DNA of 8,764 bases, taken from the NCBI GenBank assembly GCA_902796565.1, contig CADBPP010000092.1, positions 1 to 8,764 of the forward strand. The letters are read 5' to 3'. The DNA comes from an uncultured Eubacteriales bacterium (GTDB taxonomy: Bacteria > Bacillota > Clostridia > Eubacteriales > Anaerofustaceae). Below are positions 1 to 5,638 of this stretch, in pieces. Both the position numbers and the translations under genes were made by a program. The notes below the pieces were generated by a model. That model worked only from the letters and a program-made list of their open reading frames with translations, made no database searches and was not told the origin of the DNA. Position 1 is the first letter of the stretch. Every line of letters begins with the position of its first letter.

Positions 1-98
1 ATGAGCATATCCAATGCGCTGCGGTAGATCTTTACCGTATCATTGAAGATATGATTGTAATGTTTGATCTTTACGCTGTATGCGGTGGATATCTTCAA
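1..98 (-). CDS. TnpB-like protein (IS200/IS605 family), N-terminal fragment
   Basis: This reading frame runs off the left edge, so only about 32 residues are visible. They contain AYSVKIKHYNHIF followed by NDTVKIYRSALDML. I recognise this as the opening of the OrfB/TnpB proteins of IS200/IS605-type elements in clostridia, which are RNA-guided nucleases accompanying or replacing the TnpA transposase. The RuvC-like catalytic residues and zinc finger lie outside the window and cannot be checked. I chose a TTG start at 98-96 because GGAGG (107-111) lies 7 bases before it. An in-frame ATG at 113-111 would add five residues but has no ribosome binding site. The guide (omega) RNA would be expected beyond the 3' end of the gene, off the contig. 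Recognition rests on remembered family sequence, not on a search. Confidence 0.65.
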   Translation of the reverse strand, partial: MKISTAYSVKIKHYNHIFNDTVKIYRSALDML

Positions 99-253
99 AC
101 CGGGTACCTCCATGAAGGTTATAGCGCTCAGTAATATAGACAGTGTGCAGCAATTGCAGATGTGCTGTTGAAAACGCTGAAAACATCTGCCACTGAACCG
201 GATGCCGAAAAACAGTTTCCCCGTTTTATATTTCATGAACAATATAGGCACAG

Positions 254-270
254 GAGGAGGAAAAGTCCTC
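254..270. repeat. Small hairpin upstream of the TnpB-like gene
   Basis: GAGGA at 254-258 and TCCTC at 266-270 form a 5-bp inverted repeat with a 7-base loop, about 155 bases upstream of the TnpB-like start. IS200/IS605 elements carry short subterminal hairpins rather than terminal inverted repeats, so this could mark the left end of the element. The stem is too short to be sure. The rest of 114-348 shows no convincing gene. Confidence 0.25.
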
Positions 271-306
271 TAAACAATTATTGATTTTTCAGAAAGTGTG
301 TGTGGT

Positions 307-342
307 GCCGCCTGACTCATGAAGTCGCGAGCGTGCGGCGGC
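307..342 (-). terminator. GC-rich hairpin after the membrane-anchored protein gene
   Basis: GCCGCC (307-312) pairs with GGCGGC (337-342), with an inner GACT/AGTC helix at 314-317 and 323-326. It begins 6 bases after the stop codon of the gene at 349-924. On the minus strand it is followed by a CA-rich stretch, not a run of T, so intrinsic termination is doubtful. It may instead be a 3'-end stabilising structure. Confidence 0.3.
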
Positions 343-348
343 GATTCG

Positions 349-924
349 TCAATTGAAGATATAATAGCCCTGCTTTTGCTTGTATGATATAGTTTTATAG
401 TCTCCTGAATTACCGCGGATCCGGACCGCATACTCTCCTCGAAGATTGTCTCCGTTTTTACCAATCACATTCTGAACGGTGTCCGGCTGTTCGAAAGGCG
501 GTATCATTTCAATTGTGATCTCATATTTCCCGTCCGGCAAACTGTCAAAAACGCTTACAGGAGTCAGTCCGACGCCGTATTTTCCCATAGCGAACTCGGC
601 CTTCATGCTTTGACCTGCTTCGTTGGTAAGCATTATCAGCATCCTTGTGCCCTCGGGAAGATTGCTGGCTGCGCCTATGTACATTTCTCCCGTGTTCTGG
701 TCAGTGCGTGAAGTGTATTCAACGGTCACATATAGCCCGCTCAAATTACGGTTTATATATGCACTTATATTTACTGCGATCATCAGAATCAGGGAGATAT
801 ATACAAGCCAGGCCAGGAATACAGCTGTCTTTCTGACATTATCGTTCAAACCGCTGCATTTTCGATTAACTGCTGATGGGAAAACAAATAACCACTCTAG
901 TATATTCCGTAGTTTAGTTTTCAT
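349..924 (-). CDS. Membrane-anchored protein of unknown function (191 aa)
   Basis: I do not recognise the family. Residues 1-32 are a basic cytoplasmic-looking segment. Residues about 33-57 (VRKTAVFLAWLVYISLILMI and following) form one clear membrane-spanning helix with no cleavage motif. The remaining ~130 residues look like an extracytoplasmic beta-rich domain, with two similar turns, NLPEGTRMLIML and SLPDGKYEITIEM, suggestive of an immunoglobulin-like or related sandwich. A single-pass anchor displaying a small beta domain is the simplest reading. The ATG at 924 has no clear Shine-Dalgarno sequence, but no better in-frame start is visible. It lies 57 bases after the stop of the secreted-protein gene on the same strand, so the two may be co-transcribed. 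The TGA stop is at 349-351. Confidence 0.7.
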   Translation of the reverse strand: MKTKLRNILEWLFVFPSAVNRKCSGLNDNVRKTAVFLAWLVYISLILMIAVNISAYINRNLSGLYVTVEYTSRTDQNTGEMYIGAASNLPEGTRMLIMLTNEAGQSMKAEFAMGKYGVGLTPVSVFDSLPDGKYEITIEMIPPFEQPDTVQNVIGKNGDNLRGEYAVRIRGNSGDYKTISYKQKQGYYIFN

Positions 925-981
925 TTTGATTGTTGATATGCTGTTAGTGTGAAAGTAGAATTACCCAGTCTCTAAAAGTAT

Positions 982-1617
982 TTATGGATAAATTGTTGTT
1001 GCTCCAGAGTCTACCAAAAAATTGTGTCCTTCATCCGCAGTAGCATTGACATATAAACCAACACAATAATCATATACTGGATAGCCACCAATTTCTAACA
1101 CAACATAATAGCCGTTAGCCATCGAGTATGCATATGTTTGCGCACTATTTACCCCATAGTCAACGATATGCGCATTAGCTGTATCAACCGTATTATATAA
1201 TATAATAGGGGCAGTATTATTACCTGTATAGTTATAGTAAACTCGATTATACAGAATACACTGAGTTGTTAGATGTGTATAGTTATACATATACTTAAAC
1301 AGTTTGTTATATGTGGATCTTATCTCGCTGATAGCTTCTGGCGCATACTCTATCAATAGTGAAAAAGAATCATCTGTGTATATCGTAAACATGTAATTAC
1401 ATTCATTTATTTTTTTTGAATACACATACTCCGGTTCAGCAGATCTATTTACTTCGTTGGATAAGGCATCTTTCACCTTTTCTTCTATTTCCGGGAACAA
1501 ATCAATGATATCTTCAATCGTAATGATTTCATCATCCGCATCTGTACCTGCAAATGTCGTGGAAAATGGAATAATTATCAAAGTTAGCACAACTATAAAA
1601 GCAATTGTTTTCTTCAT
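982..1617 (-). CDS. Tyrosine-rich secreted protein of unknown function (211 aa)
   Basis: Residues 1-23 are a classical signal peptide: MKKT, a hydrophobic core (IAFIVVLTLIIIPF), and a likely signal-peptidase I site after TTFA. There is no lipobox cysteine. The acidic segment TDADDEIITIEDIIDLFPEIEEKVKDA is split here only for description (TDADDEIITI, then EDIIDLFPEIEEKVKDA). The mature protein has about 24 tyrosines in 211 residues, most in the second half, and three cysteines (in NECNY, TTQCIL and YDYCVG). I recognise no catalytic motif or cell-wall anchor. The start is supported by AGGGGGA just upstream of the ATG. The gene is visibly richer in A and T than the ribosomal genes beside it, which suggests recent acquisition. 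A possible -10 lies at 1650-1655. Confidence 0.75.
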   Translation of the reverse strand: MKKTIAFIVVLTLIIIPFSTTFAGTDADDEIITIEDIIDLFPEIEEKVKDALSNEVNRSAEPEYVYSKKINECNYMFTIYTDDSFSLLIEYAPEAISEIRSTYNKLFKYMYNYTHLTTQCILYNRVYYNYTGNNTAPIILYNTVDTANAHIVDYGVNSAQTYAYSMANGYYVVLEIGGYPVYDYCVGLYVNATADEGHNFLVDSGATTIYP

Positions 1618-1649
1618 AATATCCCCCTTATATATAATAATACATTGCT

Positions 1650-1655
1650 ATTATA
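1650..1655 (-). promoter_or_regulatory. Possible -10 element for the secreted-protein gene
   Basis: On the minus strand TATAAT occurs 32 bases upstream of the ATG at 1617. No good -35 hexamer sits 16-18 bases further upstream, and the surrounding DNA is so AT-rich that chance matches are likely. Confidence 0.35.
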
Positions 1656-1858
1656 CAATACATATTACTGTTCATCTATATAACACAATAAAACCTTACA
1701 GTTCTGCAATAATTGGACGAAATTTAGTGGGCAAGGGGTAGGGGGTGCGGACAGGGATCTGTTTTATCACTCAACGCTGTCTTTTGTAGATAATCATTTC
1801 TTCGGTTCTTTAAAATTCTGAGTTGTCCCCCCTCATAAGCATCGTCGGCAAGGCTTTT

Positions 1859-2000
1859 GTCATGCTGTTCCCTGGATGATGACGCCATGGGATAAGAAGG
1901 TATCCTGCAGAGCTTTCTGCTTTTAATGACAGTGTGTTCAGCCCCTCATGCGTGGGGCGGCATGAGGGGCAGTGACGCATTCGGGGAATACAGAGCCCCG
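1859..2000. repeat. Cluster of five consecutive short hairpins
   Basis: Perfect inverted repeats follow one another: GTCAT/ATGAC (1859-1863 with 1879-1883), GGATA/TATCC (1890-1894 with 1901-1905), GCAGA/TCTGC (1907-1911 with 1916-1920), GCCCCTCATG/CATGAGGGGC (1941-1950 with 1961-1970), and CGGGG/CCCCG (1982-1986 with 1996-2000). The 10-bp stem is the strongest. None is followed by a T-run on either strand, so they are not obvious terminators. They could be part of a structured RNA, the remnant of a small mobile element, or partly chance. Confidence 0.45.
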
Positions 2001-2078
2001 GCCGTTCAGCTGCGGCAGACTGATCGCTTCGGGCACCATATTTCCGGGGGATCACGCTCCTTACTATGAAAGAGAAAA

Positions 2079-2121
2079 GGAGCTGTTCCTTCCATGACGT
2101 AAGTCATTTCGGAACAGCTCC
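2079..2121 (-). terminator. Rho-independent terminator after rplL
   Basis: An 11-bp perfect stem, GGAGCTGTTCC (2079-2089) with GGAACAGCTCC (2111-2121), encloses a second small helix ATGAC/GTCAT. On the minus strand it is followed by TTTTCTCTTT. It lies 24 bases past the rplL stop and should end the ribosomal-protein transcript, so there is no read-through design toward a downstream rpoB. Confidence 0.88.
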
Positions 2122-2145
2122 CCTGGATTTCTGTGAAAAGCCGGA

Positions 2146-2514
2146 TTACTTGAGCTCGCACTTTCCGCCTGCTTCGGCGATCTTGTTGACGATGAGCTCT
2201 GCCTCTTCCTTGGAGATGGCTTCCTTCAGCTTGCTGGGTGCGTTGTCGACCAGATCCTTTGCTTCCTTAAGAGCAAGACCGGTGGCTTCTCTGACGGCCT
2301 TGACGACCTTGAGCTTCTCAGCACCGACATCGGTGAGCATAACATCCCACTCTGTCTTCTCTTCAACTTCCACTGCGGGGCCTGCTGCTACAGCTACAAC
2401 GGGTGCTGAAGCGCTTACTCCGAATTCCTCTTCCATTGCCTTGACCAGTTCGCTGAGTTCGAGAACTGTCATACCTTTAATGCTTTCAATGATTGCATCG
2501 AATTTTTCGCTCAT
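2146..2514 (-). CDS. rplL: Large ribosomal subunit protein bL12 (L7/L12)
   Basis: This stalk protein binds as dimers to L10 and recruits and activates translation GTPases. The sequence matches the family over its whole length (122 aa, usual 120-125). An N-terminal dimerisation region (residues 1-35, FDAIIESIKGMTVLELSELV) is followed by an Ala/Val-rich flexible hinge (about 36-55) and the C-terminal factor-binding domain (EKTEWDVMLTDVGAEKLKVV, then VREATGLALKEAKDLVDNAP). The ATG at 2514 is preceded by GAAAGGA at good spacing. It lies 39 bases downstream of rplJ in the same transcript. In most bacteria rpoB comes next; here a terminator follows instead. Confidence 0.97.
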   Translation of the reverse strand: MSEKFDAIIESIKGMTVLELSELVKAMEEEFGVSASAPVVAVAAGPAVEVEEKTEWDVMLTDVGAEKLKVVKAVREATGLALKEAKDLVDNAPSKLKEAISKEEAELIVNKIAEAGGKCELK

Positions 2515-2553
2515 TTTTAATATCCTTTCGAAATTTAAATAGTGTTCAGCCTG

Positions 2554-3066
2554 TTAAGCTGTAGCCTCTTCCTTCTGCTTTCTGATCGCGTCGAGAGCAT
2601 ATACGAAGTTCGAGATGGGTGCGTTCATGCTGCCGAGAACTCTGGCGATCATGACGTCCTTTGACGGGAGCTGTGCGATGGAGTTTACTTCCTCTGCGGA
2701 AGTCACCTTCTTTTCCACAACGCCGCCCTTGAATTTGAGGGTCTGAAGCTTGTTGGCGGTGACGTAGTCGTAAATGACCTTTGCGGGTGCGACCGCGTCA
2801 TTGTCGCAGAACGCGACTGCCGTGATACCCTCGAGAGCTTCTGTCAGTTCATCGTATCCGCAGGCTTTTGCAGCGAAACGCATGAATGTGTTCTTGTAGA
2901 CCTTGTAGTCCACTCCGGCCTCTCTGGCGATTTTCCTGAGGTTCGTTGCGTGTTCAACGCTCAGACCCTGGTAATCCACCAGCACGAAGGACTCGGCATT
3001 CTGCATCTTCTCTGTGATCTCATTTACGATCGCTTTCTTGCCTTCGAGAATTTTTTCAGATGACAT
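2554..3066 (-). CDS. rplJ: Large ribosomal subunit protein uL10
   Basis: L10 forms the base of the ribosomal stalk, binding 23S rRNA through its N-terminal domain and L7/L12 dimers through its C-terminal helix. The 170-aa length is typical. Family segments are visible: KKAIVNEITEKMQNAESFVL near the start, DYQGLSVEHATNLRKIAREA, YKVYKNTFMRFA, and a C-terminal helix NFVYALDAIRKQKEEA for L12 binding. The ATG at 3066 is preceded by AAGGAGG seven bases away. An L10-type leader RNA with an attenuator hairpin lies directly upstream. This fits the known scheme in which the L10(L12)4 complex represses its own mRNA. Confidence 0.97.
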   Translation of the reverse strand: MSSEKILEGKKAIVNEITEKMQNAESFVLVDYQGLSVEHATNLRKIAREAGVDYKVYKNTFMRFAAKACGYDELTEALEGITAVAFCDNDAVAPAKVIYDYVTANKLQTLKFKGGVVEKKVTSAEEVNSIAQLPSKDVMIARVLGSMNAPISNFVYALDAIRKQKEEATA

Positions 3067-3095
3067 CGTGCTACCTCCTTGTTGAAATATGGGTG

Positions 3096-3212
3096 TAACA
3101 GCCTAAAAAAGACTCTTCAGCCGCAGGGCAAAAGAGTCTTCTGATCTCAGATGATACTTCCACCTCGACAGGATATTTAAGCCTTTCGGGCACCTGTTGT
3201 CTCTGGCTGTTA
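3096..3212 (-). ncRNA. L10 leader (ribosomal protein leader RNA) of rplJL
   Basis: The transcribed leader contains ACAGGTGCCCGAAAGGCTTA followed by AATATCCTGTCGAGGTGG, which matches the recalled core of the L10_leader family, bound by the L10(L12)4 complex. The core spans about 3164-3200. It is followed by an intrinsic terminator hairpin (3109-3140), so regulation is probably by attenuation. An 8-bp perfect inverted repeat, GGCTGTTA (3205-3212) with TAACAGCC (3096-3103), brackets the whole unit. Family assignment is by motif recognition. Confidence 0.85.
3105..3140 (-). terminator. Attenuator hairpin in the rplJ leader
   Basis: AAGACTCTT (3109-3117) and AAGAGTCTT (3132-3140) form a perfect 9-bp stem, followed on the minus strand by TTTTTT (3110-3105). 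It sits between the L10-binding core and the rplJ start, 39 bases upstream of the ATG. It is likely the regulated terminator that controls rplJL expression. Confidence 0.85.
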
Positions 3213-3229
3213 TTCATTTTGCGTGCTGT

Positions 3230-3258
3230 ATTATAGCACGCCTCTGACATGATTGCAA
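3230..3258 (-). promoter_or_regulatory. Promoter for rplJL
   Basis: On the minus strand, TTGCAA (3258-3253) and a perfect TATAAT (3235-3230) are separated by 17 bases. It lies just past the rplA stop and upstream of the L10 leader, giving rplJL its own transcript. The -10 is nested in a 7-bp inverted repeat, GCGTGCT (3221-3227) with AGCACGC (3235-3241), which might act as an operator or as a 3'-end hairpin of the rplKA message. Confidence 0.8.
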
Positions 3259-3264
3259 CAGTTT

Positions 3265-3954
3265 TTACAGTTTTGCGACGTTGATCTTGATTCCGGGGCT
3301 CATCGTGGATGCCACGGTGACGCTCTTGAAATACTGTCCCTTTGCAGCGGCGGGCTTTGCCTTTCTGATGGTATCGATAAGGGTATCGATGTTCTCAGCG
3401 AGGGCTTCATCACTGAAGCTTGCCTTACCTACCGGGCAGTGGATGATGTTGGTCTTGTCGAGTCTGTACTCGATCTTACCGGCCTTGGCGTCATTGACGG
3501 CCTTGGCTACATCCATGGTAACGGTACCGGTCTTGGGGTTGGGCATGAGTCCGCGGGGACCGAGGATCTTACCGAGACGGCCTACGACACCCATCATGTC
3601 GGGGGTAGCGATGACCGCGTCGAAATCCAGCCAGCCCTCTTTCTGGATCTTGTCGATGAACTCTTCGGCTCCTACGAAGTCAGCTCCTGCCTGGGTCGCT
3701 TCCTCTGCCTTGGCGCCCTTTGCGAACACGAGCACTCTGGTGGTACGTCCGGTACCATGGGGAAGAACGATGGCTCCTCTGACCTGCTGATCCGCGTGAC
3801 GGGAGTCAACGCCCAGCTTTACGTGCAGCTCGATGGTCTCATCAAACTTTGCTGTTGCGAGCTTCTTTACGAGAGCAGGTGCTTCTTCCAGATCGTAAAG
3901 CTTGCCCTTTTCAAGGATCTCTTTCTTGGCTAAGTAATTCTTTGCCTTTTTCAT
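3265..3954 (-). CDS. rplA: Large ribosomal subunit protein uL1
   Basis: L1 forms the mobile L1 stalk of the 50S subunit and helps release tRNA from the E site. It also represses its own operon in many bacteria. The 229-aa length is standard. Family segments include KFDETIELHVKLGVDSRHAD, QQVRGAIVLPHGTG, the signature ILGPRGLMPNPKTGTVT, and the C-terminal SVTVASTMSPGIKIN. The ATG at 3954 is preceded by AAAGG at suitable spacing. It lies 68 bases downstream of rplK. The intergenic gap carries a weak 5-bp ACGCC/GGCGT stem that could be an L1-binding site, but I cannot show this. Confidence 0.97.
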   Translation of the reverse strand: MKKAKNYLAKKEILEKGKLYDLEEAPALVKKLATAKFDETIELHVKLGVDSRHADQQVRGAIVLPHGTGRTTRVLVFAKGAKAEEATQAGADFVGAEEFIDKIQKEGWLDFDAVIATPDMMGVVGRLGKILGPRGLMPNPKTGTVTMDVAKAVNDAKAGKIEYRLDKTNIIHCPVGKASFSDEALAENIDTLIDTIRKAKPAAAKGQYFKSVTVASTMSPGIKINVAKL

Positions 3955-4022
3955 TTTGACCTTTCTGTGGTATTACGCCTCCCACAATAGCGGCGTTTTA
4001 TATGTTAATCCCGGATGAAGGA

Positions 4023-4448
4023 TTACTCCTCCACCAGAACTCCCATGCTTCTTGCTGTTCCGGCCACCATGCTCATGGCCGCTTCGATGCTGGCTGCGTT
4101 GAGATCCGGCATCTTGGTCTCGGCGATCTCTCTGACCTGAGCCTTTGTGAGGGTGCCGACCTTCTGCTTGTTGGGCTTTCCGGATGCTGTCTCCAGTCCG
4201 AGAGCCTTCTTGATCAGGACTGCCGCGGGGGGCGTCTTGGTGACGAATGTGAATGTGGAATCCTGATAGACCGTGATAACGACAGGGATGATCAGGCCGG
4301 CCTGCTTTTCAGTTCTTGCGTTGTACTCCTTGCAGAACTGCATGATGTTGACGCTGTGCTGACCGAGCGCGGGACCTACCGGGGGTGCCGGGGTCGCTTT
4401 TCCTGCAGGTATCTGTAATTTTATAATTCCTGTAACCTTTTTTGCCAT
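4023..4448 (-). CDS. rplK: Large ribosomal subunit protein uL11
   Basis: L11 binds the GTPase-associated region of 23S rRNA, contacts elongation factors and is needed for the RelA stringent response. The length (141 aa) is canonical. The N-terminal domain shows the proline signature KLQIPAGKATPAPPVGPALG, and the C-terminal RNA-binding domain shows KTPPAAVLIKKALG and GTLTKAQVREIAETKMPDLN. The ATG at 4448 is preceded by CGGAGGA. It lies 21 bases downstream of nusG in the same direction, so both are co-transcribed. Confidence 0.98.
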   Translation of the reverse strand: MAKKVTGIIKLQIPAGKATPAPPVGPALGQHSVNIMQFCKEYNARTEKQAGLIIPVVITVYQDSTFTFVTKTPPAAVLIKKALGLETASGKPNKQKVGTLTKAQVREIAETKMPDLNAASIEAAMSMVAGTARSMGVLVEE

Positions 4449-4469
4449 TTTTGGTATTCCTCCGAAATA

Positions 4470-5042
4470 TTATAACTCTATTTTTTTGATCTGCGAGAAA
4501 TCCAGTTCTATAAGTGTCTGAGTGTTGAACATGTAGATGCTCGCCTTTATCTTGTGTCCGCCCATATTAATCTCTTCAACTGTGCCCTCGTTCCCGCTGA
4601 AGGAACCGTCCGTGATCTCTATGCGGTCCCCGACCTTGACATCGATGGTCGGAACGGGTGCCTTGGGCTCCGGCTCAGGCGCTTCGGCCGGTGCAGCCGC
4701 AGTCTTGATGCCCAGTCCCGCAAGCTCCCTGTCTGTAAGGGGTACCGGCTTGCTGGCGGGCCCGACGAATCCGGTGACTCCTCTGGTGTTTCTTACCACG
4801 TACCAGGATTCATCCGTCATGTACATATTCACCAGAACATAGGATGGGAAGATCTTCTTGGAAACGACCTTTCTTTCACCGTTCTTGGTCTCTTCGACGT
4901 CGTACATCGGCACCACTACCTCAAGTATGACGTCCTCCATGTTTCTGCTCTGAACCGTAGCTTCTATGTTTGCCTTGACCTTGTTTTCGTATCCGGAATA
5001 AGTATGAGCCACGTACCACTTTGCGCCGTTAGAATCGCTCAT
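4470..5042 (-). CDS. nusG: Transcription termination/antitermination factor NusG
   Basis: NusG binds RNA polymerase through its NGN domain and contacts Rho or ribosomal S10 through its KOW domain, modulating elongation and coupling. Residues about 8-110 are the NGN domain (KWYVAHTYSGYENKVKANIE, KKIFPSYVLVNM, RNTRGVTGFVG). Residues about 137-190 are the KOW domain (VGDRIEITDGSFSGNEGTVE, then IYMFNTQTLIELDFSQIKKI). Between them is an Ala/Pro/Glu-rich linker (AAAPAEAPEPEPKAPVP). The total length of 190 aa is slightly above the common 175-180, and the linker explains the difference. The start is preceded by AAGGAAGGAAA. The gene lies 22 bases after secE. Confidence 0.97.
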   Translation of the reverse strand: MSDSNGAKWYVAHTYSGYENKVKANIEATVQSRNMEDVILEVVVPMYDVEETKNGERKVVSKKIFPSYVLVNMYMTDESWYVVRNTRGVTGFVGPASKPVPLTDRELAGLGIKTAAAPAEAPEPEPKAPVPTIDVKVGDRIEITDGSFSGNEGTVEEINMGGHKIKASIYMFNTQTLIELDFSQIKKIEL

Positions 5043-5064
5043 ATTGCATTTCCTTCCTTATCGA

Positions 5065-5304
5065 TTAGAAGAAGTTGTAGAACCATCCGGTCAGCCATGT
5101 GAAGATCGTGTCGAAAAGGAACACGAGCAGGGCTGTGAGGGCCACTATCACGATGACGACCATTGTGCTCTTGAACAGCTCGCTGCGGTTGGGCCATGAC
5201 ACTTTTTTGAGCTCTCTGTAGCTTTCCGCAAAATAATTGAAAAGAGCCTTGATCCACCTTACGAGGAAAAATTCTCTTTTGGTGTTAGCATTATTCTTTG
5301 CCAT
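5065..5304 (-). CDS. secE: Protein translocase subunit SecE
   Basis: SecE clamps the SecY channel of the general secretion pathway. This is the short, single-span form usual in Bacillota (79 aa). It has an N-terminal amphipathic region with the family motif ESYRELKKVSWPNRSEL (about residues 26-42), followed by one membrane helix (TMVVIVIVALTALLVFLFDT). The ATG at 5304 has CGGAGG upstream with 6 bases spacing. It lies between rpmG (21 bases) and nusG (22 bases), the standard order. Confidence 0.96.
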   Translation of the reverse strand: MAKNNANTKREFFLVRWIKALFNYFAESYRELKKVSWPNRSELFKSTMVVIVIVALTALLVFLFDTIFTWLTGWFYNFF

Positions 5305-5325
5305 TTACTGCCTCCGGGAATACCC

Positions 5326-5475
5326 TTACTTGGTTTCCTTGTGAAGTGTGTGCTTTTTGCAGAATCTGCAGTACTTCTTGATCTCCATCCTCTCCTTGGG
5401 ACGATCTTTGTTTTTCTTTGTGTCGTAATTTCTCTGCTTGCACTCTGTGCATTCGAGGGTAACCTTAACTCTCAT
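5326..5475 (-). CDS. rpmG: Large ribosomal subunit protein bL33, zinc-binding form
   Basis: L33 is a small 50S protein near the E site. The reading frame encodes 49 residues beginning MRVKVTLECTECKQRNYDTK and ending KKYCRFCKKHTLHKETK. Two CxxC pairs (Cys9/Cys12 and Cys36/Cys39) mark the zinc-binding paralogue rather than the zinc-free form expressed under zinc limitation. The ATG at 5475 is preceded by GAAGGAG with about 9 bases spacing. It is the first gene of the rpmG-secE-nusG-rplK-rplA transcript, under the promoter at 5545-5572. Confidence 0.96.
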   Translation of the reverse strand: MRVKVTLECTECKQRNYDTKKNKDRPKERMEIKKYCRFCKKHTLHKETK

Positions 5476-5510
5476 TATCTGAACTCCTTCAACTGTAATT
5501 ATTTTTTCAC

Positions 5511-5536
5511 ACTAAAAAAAGGCCTTTTCGCCTCAG
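5511..5536 (-). terminator. Weak terminator-like hairpin in the rpmG leader
   Basis: On the minus strand GAGGC and GCCTT (the outer pair a G-U wobble) enclose a short loop, followed by a run of T on the minus strand. It lies after the rpmG promoter and about 36 bases before the rpmG ATG, so it could be a weak attenuator. The 4-5 bp stem is marginal. Confidence 0.3.
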
Positions 5537-5544
5537 GTGAATTC

Positions 5545-5601
5545 AGTATATCATAAATATCCGACAATGCAATAGCGCAGCGAAAAATTATTAATATTTT
5601 T
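5545..5601 (-). promoter_or_regulatory. Promoter of the rpmG-secE-nusG-rplKA operon, with AT-rich upstream element
   Basis: On the minus strand TTGCAT (5572-5567) and TATACT (5550-5545) are 16 bases apart. Upstream, 5583-5601 is a pure A/T tract (AAAAATATTAATAATTTTT on the minus strand), resembling the UP element bound by the RNA polymerase alpha subunit at strong ribosomal promoters. The predicted leader to the rpmG ATG is about 65 bases. Confidence 0.7.
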
Positions 5602-5610
5602 GCGGGGAAA

Positions 5611-5630
5611 CGGCCCGCCGTGGCGGGCCG
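5611..5630 (-). terminator. Hairpin after mgtE, probable terminator
   Basis: CGGCCCGC (5611-5618) and GCGGGCCG (5623-5630) form a perfect, all G-C 8-bp stem with a 4-base loop, 8 bases past the mgtE stop. Only a short TTT follows on the minus strand before an AT-rich stretch, so termination efficiency is uncertain. The position fits separation of mgtE from the rpmG operon. Confidence 0.6.
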
Positions 5631-5638
5631 CGTTCGTA

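Larger units (their letters stand above)
1618..2055. other. Stretch without a convincing gene, containing a hairpin cluster
   Basis: About 440 bases separate the secreted-protein gene from the rplL terminator. The left part (1618-1740) is AT-rich. The right part (1800-2055) is GC-richer and carries several short perfect inverted repeats. An 81-codon minus-strand frame (1810-2055, GTG start) crosses it, but its composition is not protein-like and its start lacks a properly spaced ribosome binding site, so I do not call it. rpoB would be expected here and is absent. Confidence 0.6.

Noticed and set aside
1810..2055. 81-codon minus-strand ORF (GTG start) between the secreted-protein gene and rplL
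   Set aside because: The composition is rich in Arg, Pro, His and Ser without protein-like patterning, AGGAG is too close to the GTG, and the frame runs through strong inverted repeats. It is more likely non-coding.
3253..3933. Long plus-strand ORFs opposite rplA (226 and 169 codons)
   Set aside because: They are antisense shadows of the highly biased ribosomal-protein codons, with no start signals.
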